Shown in pieces: positions 58,001-64,000 of a stretch of 64,000 bases of DNA. Source of the stretch: Lycocorax pyrrhopterus obiensis (Eukaryota > Chordata > Aves > Passeriformes > Paradisaeidae). How positions within the stretch are numbered: position 1 is the first letter of the stretch; each line of letters starts with the position of its first letter. The notes below the pieces were generated by a model. That model saw nothing but the letters and a program-made list of their open reading frames with translations. It made no database searches and was not told the origin of the DNA. The stretch spans positions 24,090,757 through 24,154,756 of the forward strand of contig JACSVZ010000002.1 in assembly GCA_014706295.1 (NCBI GenBank), read 5' to 3'. The position numbers and the translations under genes were made by a program.

Positions 58001-61000
58001 TGCATTTAGGTAGTATTCACAATTTCTCTGATACTGCATTTCAGTAAGAATTCTTGTAAAGATCCTAATTTAATTGGAGTCTTCCCATTTTTCCTGACTT
58101 TGTATCATTCACTTTTCATTCTCTCATTTAATTTTTCTCTTTTGATATCTGGATAAGGGACAGCTGTAATATTGAGATGCGAAAGCCTGATGATAGGCAC
58201 ATCATGGACTGGAAATATCCATGTATTTTCTTCTAGTATAAATTTTAAGTGCAGTTTCTTGCATAGTTTTTCATGTTGTTAGAATGAATTACTGTACTTT
58301 GAGTAGCATTTTTAGTTCACTCATTAATATGTGATTTTACTGTTACACCCCGAGAAATTTTCTAAAACTTCAGTGATGGGCAAGAAGAATCTGAGATATT
58401 TTACGTGGTTCTGACATTGATTTACAATTTGATATCGTAAATGTTCTGTAGGATGTTTGTTTCAGTTACAGACTAAGCCCTCATCACACTTCATCAACTT
58501 AAGGACCCACCCCATCAGTTGCAATTTATTAAATTAAAATACAGTCACAAGGAGATTAAAGTTCATATTCTGATCCATTTTCTGTTCTTTCACTTCTCTT
58601 ATCTCCTGGGATCATGTAGCTTCCACTAGTAAACAACACATCTGCATTGAAAACCATTTCATTTTAAAGAGGTGCCTCTTTGACTTAAAAAGCTTACATA
58701 ATCTAAGAGCCTTCATATAAATGAAAGTGTGATATGCAAAATAAATTTATTGGGAATAATTGACTTAAGTGTTCATGAACATAATGAGTAAGATTCTGGA
58801 TAGGTGGTATTTCCACTTCACTGAGATGAATTCTAGCTGCAGAAAGCCAGCAAACCCTGATCTTTGTTGTCTGGACTGCAGTCCTTTCATTTTTTGCTAT
58901 AAACCTTCAGAGTGTGGTTTTATTTTCATTTCTTAGTTTCTAATGAACTTTTCTTTTAAGTTTGTTTTCTTTTTTTGCTTTATAATTCTGTATTCAGTTT
59001 ATTTCTTGTTCCTTGCTAATACTGATGATACTGAGCCCTTTTATTTACATGTACAAACTACTGAGCTGCTTCTGACCACTTCTAAGATACAGTTTGTGTC
59101 TTGCTGTTTATCCTTATATTTGAGCGTGTGGAGAGATCTTTCAGGTACTTGGAAATATCATATTTTGTAATACACAGAAAGAGCCTGGCTTTAACTGCAT
59201 GGTTACAAAATTATTACCTCATTATTTCTATTTGTTTTTACTTATGCAAAACCTTAATGAGATGATGCTTAGATTATGTGACCCTTCCATAGCTGGCATT
59301 CTGTATAAAGGAGGGTACTCAGACTTTGGGACTTTAATGTGCCATGAATGTTGCTGTCATTGCATTGAATTTTGCTTTTTAAATTTTTCGTTACTATCTT
59401 GGTAACCATTACATATTTAGGGACAGACTGCAGATGGGAAATTTTGGTCTATTACAAACCATGCTGTTCAGTGTTGGTTGTTACCTGTTGCAATGCATTT
59501 GTGAAGTCAAAGGGTGTTGAATAAGATGAACTATCATAGCAATTCAATTTCTAACTTACTGTAGAAAAAACAGCAGGTTTTCATCTCATGCATTTGGTTG
59601 TTGGGGAATAAATTGTTTAAGGCTGAAATATGAGCATTCTTCCTCTTTGTTTAGTTCTAATGAGAACCCTCTTCAGGCTGTCTATGCTGTTAAGCCAGGA
59701 TGCCCTTAACATATAAAGGGCTGTGAGTACTTACTCTAATTAAACAAGGGAAGTAATATAAAATTGAGTATTCCTTTTGAGGCAGATATTCTGCTGTGTG
59801 TTTCTAAAAATCTGTCAAAATGAACACATCTAGATTATTTCCATTGTATATGGCTAGTGGGGGACTATAGTGGCTTTTTTCTTTGTTTTGTTTGCATCTT
59901 TTTGGAAGTCAAATACTAGATATTGTAATATTGTGAGTCTTTTAAAAAAGAATAATTATTAATATAATTAAAATATAATTATAATTTCTTAAAATATAAG
60001 AATATTTTCAGAAATTCTTAAGCATTTATCAAAGTTAGTGCCTGTGCATTCAGAGACACTGTTTCATTGCTGAGTGTTTCTTTTCTTAGCAATATGCCAT
60101 GCTTTTACATCTTTTCTCTTTTTGAATATTGCTGGAGCAGAGCAAAGCTTGGCTGCTTCAGTCTCAAGTTTTGATTTTCTTTATTCTAGTATAAGCTTAA
60201 AGAAATTCAGTTGTTTCCTTAGTCTCTATTGAATTATCTTGGTATTTAGTAAGTAATCCTTTCTTCCTGTCCACCTGAAAGTCAGTATGTCTTCAAGTAT
60301 AGTGATCTGCACAGACTTTAGATTTTAGATACTAAAAGTCCTGAAATACAGTAAGAGTAACATTTCCTGATAAGTTAGTACAGAAAATTACTGAATCAGC
60401 AAGTTAGTTTGTTTTTAAACTACTTCTTTGTAGATAGTTCAACCCAATGGGGTACTTGCCTGGAAGGCTTCTCTGTAGCACTGAAGTACAAAAGTCTGTA
60501 TCATTGAACTGACACACAGGGGTGGCTGCATCCTTCTGGTAGTGAGATGTGCTGACCATTAGACTTTATGGCTTTACTTCTGTCTCTGTGTCACTGCAAA
60601 ATAAGTGTAAGAGGTTGTTAACATACAGGCCAATTGAGAAAAGGAAAAAAAAAGATGCTAACAAAAACACTTCGTACTTTTGAACAGCATTTGGTTAGTT
60701 GACCAAAATCAGGAGTCTGTCACCTCTTAAAATACATTTAAAAATGAAACTGATGTACGTCAGCTCAGCAGTATGAATTTGGAGAGTTTTGTATGGTTTT
60801 TGTTGCTGCAGCAAAAAATGAACACAATTTTGAAGTTTCACAATGCTATTTTGTTTTTCTGTAGCATATTACATCAGACAGCTACATTCCATGCCTTGCT
60901 GATCTCTGCAAAGCCCTCTGGGAAGTCATGCTCAGTTACTACCGAACGATGCAGTGGCATGAGAACCATGACCAAGATGAGGTAGCAGTTGTGTCTTCTG
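26136..61000 (+). CDS. VPS50: VPS50 (syndetin, CCDC132), 5' thirteen coding exons; gene continues past the window
   Basis: Subunit of the EARP tethering complex (with VPS51, VPS52, VPS53) that acts in endosome-to-plasma-membrane recycling; also linked to dense-core vesicle maturation. Exons: 26136-26168, 28523-28591, 36472-36594, 37203-37274, 41871-41924, 46793-46863, 47278-47395, 47493-47528, 49976-50058, 51654-51696, 54439-54537, 57556-57696 and 60865-61000. They join in frame with GT-AG introns throughout into residues 1-359 plus one base, near-identical to the human N-terminal part (full protein about 964 residues). The encoded region is mostly the N-terminal Vps54_N/syndetin helical domain (about residues 40-330), with coiled-coil-like stretches such as [18 protein letters not shown] found no further exon between 61001 and 64000. 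Confidence 0.97.
26169..28522 (+). other. VPS50: VPS50 intron 1
   Basis: 2.35 kb. The first 170 bp are still CpG-rich. Holds a sense CR1 fragment at about 27768-27932. Nothing else recognised. Confidence 0.8.
27768..27932 (+). repeat. CR1 retrotransposon 3' fragment (sense)
   Basis: Contains GTGGATGCCCCATCCCTGGA, GTTCAAGGCCAGGTTGGATG and GACCTAGATGATCTCTAGAT, and ends TTTCTATGAAAAT. This is the sense CR1 3' end; 5' limit approximate. Confidence 0.9.
28523..28591 (+). CDS. VPS50: VPS50 coding exon 2
   Basis: 69 nt, phase 0 to 0, acceptor CTTTTAAAG, donor GTATGA. Encodes [20 protein letters not shown] followed by PTK. Confidence 0.95.
30551..30730 (+). repeat. CR1 3' fragment with an expanded 11-bp tail repeat
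   Basis: TTCCCAGAGAAGCTGTGGAT through GGAACTAGATGATCTTTAAG is sense CR1. From 30688 the tail is ATTCTATGATG repeated four times (30688-30730; the third copy has TTT for TAT, the fourth lacks its last base), instead of the usual 8-bp ATTCTATG repeat. Confidence 0.92.
31425..31590. repeat. AT-rich imperfect tandem repeat
   Basis: Repeated variants of TTGTTATATAAAATACAT and ATATATTATATTGTTATA about every 35-40 bp. Low complexity; it abuts the 5' end of the CR1 copy that follows. Confidence 0.75.
31586..31817 (+). repeat. CR1 retrotransposon 3' fragment (sense)
   Basis: Contains GGTTCTTCACCCAAGGGTGG, AGCACTGGAACAGCTCCCCA and AGACTTGATGATCCTTGGGG, and ends in the 8-bp variant tail ATTCTGTGATTCTGTGATTA. 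Sense CR1; different subfamily from the 30551 copy. Confidence 0.9.
34380..35370. promoter_or_regulatory. CpG-rich island inside VPS50 intron 2, possible alternative promoter
   Basis: GC-rich, CpG-dense blocks at about 34380-34640 and 34760-35095 are separated by an AT-rich patch (34670-34745). A pyrimidine-rich tract of about 70 bp (35131-35201) follows, then a palindromic CRE pair at 35353-35366. Possible splice-acceptor-like CTGTCGGTGCAG at about 34763-34774. Open frames exist on both strands (such as plus 34449-35237) but are of CpG-island composition with no recognisable domain. This could be an alternative VPS50 start, an independent noncoding RNA promoter, or a GC-rich insertion. Confidence 0.5.
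35353..35366. promoter_or_regulatory. Palindromic CRE pair, ACGTCAGCTGACGT
   Basis: Perfect 14-bp palindrome containing two TGACGT half-sites back to back and a central CAGCTG E-box. The context TTACGTCA matches a CREB/ATF-type site. Binding is inferred from the consensus only. Confidence 0.6.
36472..36594 (+). CDS. VPS50: VPS50 coding exon 3
   Basis: 123 nt, phase 0 to 0, acceptor TTTGTGCAG, donor GTAAGC. Encodes [20 protein letters not shown] through FDIVKYELE, the start of the conserved domain. Confidence 0.97.
37203..37274 (+). CDS. VPS50: VPS50 coding exon 4
   Basis: 72 nt, phase 0 to 0, acceptor AAATGCAG, donor GTAAGT. Encodes [20 protein letters not shown] followed by QQAA, a predicted coiled-coil segment. 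Confidence 0.97.
37275..41870 (+). other. VPS50: VPS50 intron 4
   Basis: 4.6 kb. Contains one LTR-like repeat at 40907-41504; otherwise unremarkable. Confidence 0.8.
40907..41504 (+). mobile_element. Solo-LTR-like avian repeat, copy 1
   Basis: About 598 bp, starting TGTTGTGGTTTAACCC and ending CAAGCCAGCACA, with TG...CA ends typical of an LTR. It aligns along its length with the copy at 54628-55113 (shared GGTCAGTTGGGGTCGGCTGT-type, TGTGAAGACAAA and TGTGTTATCAA blocks). The flanking 5 bp are CCACA on the left and CCATG on the right, so any target duplication is degraded. No internal viral genes are present. The class is inferred. Confidence 0.65.
41871..41924 (+). CDS. VPS50: VPS50 coding exon 5
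   Basis: 54 nt, phase 0 to 0, acceptor CTTTTTAAG, donor GTAAGA. Encodes [18 protein letters not shown]. Confidence 0.97.
42311..43990 (-). mobile_element. 5'-truncated CR1 LINE with reverse transcriptase remnants
   Basis: About 1.7 kb antisense to VPS50. Its 3' end is at 42311 (TCACAGAATCACAGAATATG). The minus-strand frame 43803-43405 encodes reverse-transcriptase motifs ([50 protein letters not shown]), and 43092-42589 encodes the ORF2 C-terminal part ([32 protein letters not shown]). The two are in different frames or separated by stops, and the catalytic FxDD-like region is damaged (it reads [10 protein letters not shown] then loses frame), so the copy is dead. 5' boundary approximate. 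Confidence 0.92.
46058..46094. repeat. A-run followed by (TA)n microsatellite
   Basis: About 17 A residues, then about ten TA units. Simple-sequence repeat in intron 5. Confidence 0.9.
46739..46772 (+). repeat. 17-bp tandem duplication in the acceptor region of VPS50 exon 6
   Basis: AACTTGTATATTTGTTT occurs at 46739-46755 and again at 46756-46772, followed by AACCTGTTGTCTCTTTGTAG. This puts three TTAAC-like branch-point candidates in the last 55 bp before exon 6. Confidence 0.85.
46793..46863 (+). CDS. VPS50: VPS50 coding exon 6
   Basis: 71 nt, phase 0 to 2, acceptor CTTTGTAG, donor GTATCT. Encodes [20 protein letters not shown] followed by NGR and two bases of arginine. Confidence 0.97.
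47278..47395 (+). CDS. VPS50: VPS50 coding exon 7
   Basis: 118 nt, phase 2 to 0, acceptor CTTTCTCAG, donor GTATGT. Encodes [20 protein letters not shown] through [10 protein letters not shown]. The following intron is only 97 bp. Confidence 0.97.
47493..47528 (+). CDS. VPS50: VPS50 coding exon 8
   Basis: 36 nt, phase 0 to 0; a long T tract precedes the acceptor (TTTTTTTTAG), donor GTAAGT. Encodes [12 protein letters not shown]. Confidence 0.96.
47529..49975 (+). other. VPS50: VPS50 intron 8
   Basis: 2.4 kb of unique AT-rich sequence. I see no repeat or other element in it. Confidence 0.7.
49976..50058 (+). CDS. VPS50: VPS50 coding exon 9
   Basis: 83 nt, phase 0 to 2, acceptor TATCCTAAG, donor GTAGGG. 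Encodes [20 protein letters not shown] followed by KHYSCI. Confidence 0.96.
50059..51653 (+). other. VPS50: VPS50 intron 9
   Basis: 1.6 kb; no element recognised. Confidence 0.7.
51654..51696 (+). CDS. VPS50: VPS50 coding exon 10
   Basis: 43 nt, phase 2 to 0, acceptor TCATCAATAG, donor GTGAGA. Encodes [15 protein letters not shown] across the junction. Confidence 0.96.
51697..54438 (+). other. VPS50: VPS50 intron 10
   Basis: 2.7 kb; AT-rich unique sequence with no recognisable element. Confidence 0.7.
54439..54537 (+). CDS. VPS50: VPS50 coding exon 11
   Basis: 99 nt, phase 0 to 0, acceptor TTTTTATAG, donor GTTAGT. Encodes [20 protein letters not shown] through AYRLLGKTQ. Confidence 0.97.
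54538..57555 (+). other. VPS50: VPS50 intron 11
   Basis: 3.0 kb. Contains the second LTR-like repeat close to its 5' end (54628-55113), only 90 bp from the exon 11 donor. No other element recognised. Confidence 0.8.
54628..55113 (+). mobile_element. Solo-LTR-like avian repeat, copy 2, with 5-bp target duplication
   Basis: 486 bp from TGTTGTGGTTTAATCCC to AAAACCAGCGCA, flanked by CTAAT at 54623-54627 and again at 55114-55118. The TG...CA ends and 5-bp duplication fit an LTR retroelement insertion (5 bp is typical of ERVL-type elements). AATAAA at 55038-55043 near the 3' end suggests the plus orientation. It lacks a segment present in copy 1. No internal coding region. Confidence 0.75.
57556..57696 (+). 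CDS. VPS50: VPS50 coding exon 12
   Basis: 141 nt, phase 0 to 0, acceptor TTTCTTTCAG, donor GTATGT. Encodes [20 protein letters not shown] through [12 protein letters not shown]. Confidence 0.98.
57697..60864 (+). other. VPS50: VPS50 intron 12
   Basis: 3.2 kb of AT-rich sequence; no repeat or gene recognised. Confidence 0.7.
60865..61000 (+). CDS. VPS50: VPS50 coding exon 13 (last in window)
   Basis: 136 nt, phase 0 to 1, acceptor TTTCTGTAG, donor GTAAGA. Encodes [20 protein letters not shown] through QDEVAVVSS plus one base. The first part is highly conserved. The acidic end is where vertebrate orthologues vary. Confidence 0.96.
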
Positions 61001-64000
61001 GTAAGAAACTTCTGGGAACAAAACTTCTGATACTTGGAAATTACTTTTCTTGTGCTCAAGTTATTAGTTTGTATGTTGGTATCTTTGAGGTCTTGGCTCA
61101 GTGCCTTCAGCATTTTTGCTTGTAGTGTGCAGTAAAGACTGAAACACTCACTGGATTTTTTTGCTCTTCAGTATAAGGTTAATTTTTTAATGAATATTTG
61201 TATATGCCAGTCTTGCAGATATAAATGATTTTATTTTAAACAGTGCTTAGGAGAAATGTCCTTCCCCTGTTGTGTGGAATCTTAAAAACAGCTAATAAAA
61301 ATTTTTAAAATGTGGATTTGCTGAAGCTGTTTTTTGATTTGAAGCCATTGCTTGAGATGAAAGTTTTTATAACTACATCAGATGTAAAATTCAGAGTTGA
61401 AATATTTGCTTTTGAGGTGTAATATGTGAAGAAAGATTCTAAAGTTTTGATTGAATTGCCTTTTGTCAATAATATTTATATTTGCATTTTAAATAAGATA
61501 GTTACATTTTCTTCTCTTGTTTCCATTTTGCTGTGGTTTTTGCCAATGTAAAATCAAGCAGACACCATAAAGTACTTATTTCATGGAAAAATTATCACAG
61601 TAGACTCCTTATTCAGCCACATATGCACTTATAAAATTAATTCCCGTTAGTGTTGTTACTTGTGGTGCCCTGAGGAAAGAAAGTAATTGTCACTCTAAAG
61701 CCTTTTACAGGAACCATTAAGCCTAATAAAGTGATATATACAGTCAGATGTGTAATTTTAAATGCGGTGCTTTTAAATGCATGCCAGAGTGTTTTGGTAT
61801 GTCTACTACTAATCCTCTGTCACTCAGTTTTTAATTTTCTGGAGATGTGGCTTAGCCATAATGTACAACTGAAATGTAGGTGATCTACTGAATCACTTTT
61901 TCAAATACCTCAGCAATGATAAAGCACTCAAAAGGGAATTTTACAAGTACAGTATAATTTCAGAGGGACTATAAATATCTACTGGTTGTTTTTTTTCTAA
62001 AACTCATTGCTCATTCTGCAGTAATTATTAAACCGGTACATGGAATTCTCATTTCATACTTGTTGATTTAATGGCTGTGATATGTGGCAAAGCCAAAGTA
62101 AAATTCCTGTAAAAAAGGCATGTGTGTCAGAAAGAACCACGGTGGCAGTTCAGGAGATGATGCTAAAGTTGTTCCCCAAATAAGCCCCATAGAGTGGAGC
62201 AATAGATGTACCACTGTGTCTGGCTTTTATAATTTTGGGAACTCAAGGCTGTCCCAGTATTGTCCCAGTTAATGGGACTCTGAGAAAGTACCTTAAATGT
62301 GTCAAGGGACTCTTGATCTTAGGGCACAAGCACAACTGTACAAGTTGGACTTCAAAGACATTATTTATATAGCTCTTTGTATTTTAATAGTGAAGCTTAT
62401 CCAAAAGAAGTCCTTAGAAAGACAGAATTAAGTAGAACTTGTTTAGTCTTACTGAAGATAAAATTAGTGAACTAAAATTATCGACATAACATGAAATGAA
62501 TTCTACATCATATTTAATGAGCTGCTACTTATTCTGTGATTTTATTGTTTGTACAGTAAACAGCAAATTGCTGTAATTTGGGGTTTCATCCCTGAAAATA
62601 AACTACTTACTGGAAAATTTTCCATTACACTGTTTGTTGTGGTCAGAGCACTGTTTATGTTTTTAGTAAAGAGTCAAACAGAAAATGAGTTTTAAAGGGA
62701 CCCATGCAGATCATTTTTTCTTCCCTGCTCAAATCAAAGTGAACTTCGAAGTCACACTGGTTTGTGTGAGGGCTTGCCTGGTTCAGTTGGATTTTCACAT
62801 ACCATGAAATTTACTATGATGTTGATGCAATTTACATGTATTCATGAGACAATGATTTAACAGAAGACCTGAAAGTGAGTGGTAAAATGATCACTATGGC
62901 ATTTAAACTCCAGATTTCACAAGTGTAATCCTAGGAGTAAAAGTTGGTAACAACTCTAGTATCCATAAAAGATTCAAAGAAAAGCAAGAAGAAAATGATG
63001 TAAGATGTAAATTGAATTTCAACCATTTTAATTTTCAAAACATTTCATTTAGAGTACTGTGTAAATTCTGTGCAAGACCTGCTTAGTATTCAAAGAGTGA
63101 AGCTAGAGGACAGAGATGTGATTGATTCCTTTTTTTTGGCTTTCCTCTACCATGCAAGGATTAAACAAAAACCTTTTGTTGTGGCTGAAAGCTGCCTTTT
63201 TGAATTTTTGAGAAATACTGAAAAACCTGAAGAATTACTGTATTTAAATCAGGCATCTAGAATAGTAACTCCTGGGTGGTTTTGTTCCTTATTTTTATGT
63301 GTAGTTATGAATATTTATATGTTCTCTACCTGTTCCAAATTCCTCAATGCAAAATGCGTGAACACTTGTCCAGTCCTTGATTTTCAAGGAAGTTATCCTA
63401 AATTAATGTGTTTGCATGTGTGAAATTAGCTGCAGTGCAGTTCATTAAAAGACTGGAAACAAGACCTTCTAGCATGACTGGACATAAACCAGGAGCATTG
63501 GGAGACTGACAGAGAGAGAATATTCCATTGATTTTTTTAGCGAACAATAACGTTTATATTGCAGTGTCTGTCCAACCATTCCTTCATGAATGGCTGTTCG
63601 TGAGTACAGGGACTATGGTCTTAATCTAGAGAACAGGTCAAAGGCACTGACTTGTTTAGGATTGGCTTCAGTCTGCAGGAGTTTAAAAGAGAGGAGGTTG
63701 CAGAAACGTATGAACAGTTTGCTGTGGCTAAGATTGCTGATTTTTTTTCCTTGGACAGTCCAAGAAAGGTTAAATCCACTTAGAGGTTTTCTGCTTGGGT
63801 TATTCTTTCTGTTTATGTTTCATTTAATCTTCCATGGAAGATCAGGAAAATGCATTTGTCAGAATTATTGCTTTCAGAAGATGAGCATATTTAGGTAGAG
63901 TTACTAAATTATAATTTATGTAGGCAGTGGGTAATATTTGTTTCATGATTTTTCTTTCATAAGGAAAAATTTTTTTGCATGCCCTGCAACAGTAGATATA
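61001..64000 (+). other. VPS50: VPS50 intron 13 (partial)
   Basis: At least 3.0 kb. No segment resembles the next VPS50 exon. A frame open from 63016 to 63423 (136 codons, no recognised domain) and another at 63590-63898 are probably chance. Confidence 0.75.

Noticed and set aside
63590..63898. 102-codon frame near the window end
   Set aside because: No domain, no start context and no match to any VPS50 exon.

Overview
The window is vertebrate nuclear DNA, almost certainly from a bird. It carries intron-rich genes with GT-AG splicing, a low-GC intronic background broken by CpG-rich islands, and repeated CR1 non-LTR retrotransposon fragments with the ATTCTATG-type 3' tail. It also has two copies of an LTR-like avian repeat that starts TGTTGTGGTTTAA. 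The species is not determined. The gene order matches the HEPACAM2-VPS50 (CCDC132) neighbourhood known from human 7q21.

Layout. Positions 1-3378 hold no gene I can support. HEPACAM2 lies on the minus strand from 23380 down to 4581. Nine coding exons join without a frame break into a 460-residue single-pass membrane protein with a signal segment, one V-like and two C2-like Ig domains, a transmembrane helix and a short tail ending in TVYEVI. The nearest canonical poly(A) signal is at 3379-3384. Positions 23381-25650 are intergenic. A CpG island at about 25650-26340 holds the VPS50 promoter. VPS50 runs on the plus strand from 26136. Thirteen coding exons lie in the window (residues 1-359, ending in phase 1 at 61000), and the rest of the gene lies beyond position 64000. 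The two genes are divergent, with start codons about 2.75 kb apart.

Function. VPS50/syndetin is the subunit that defines the EARP tethering complex (with VPS51, VPS52 and VPS53), which acts in endosome recycling. HEPACAM2 is an Ig-superfamily membrane protein reported at the Golgi and in mitosis. The two are neighbours, but nothing in the sequence shows a shared pathway.

The most notable points are: (i) the first coding exon of HEPACAM2 appears frame-shifted relative to the mammalian N-terminus, with the conserved start lost (GTG) and translation apparently rescued by an ATG in another frame; (ii) a second CpG-rich island deep in VPS50 intron 2, followed by a perfect 14-bp palindrome of two CRE half-sites; (iii) an inverted pair of ACTAYRNNNCCCR-type promoter motifs, plus a YY1-like motif whose ATG opens a 12-codon upstream ORF in the VPS50 5' region; (iv) a solo-LTR-like insertion with an intact 5-bp target duplication; (v) several unusual short repeat structures. 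I found no CRISPR array, tRNA, rRNA or wholly new multi-gene system.
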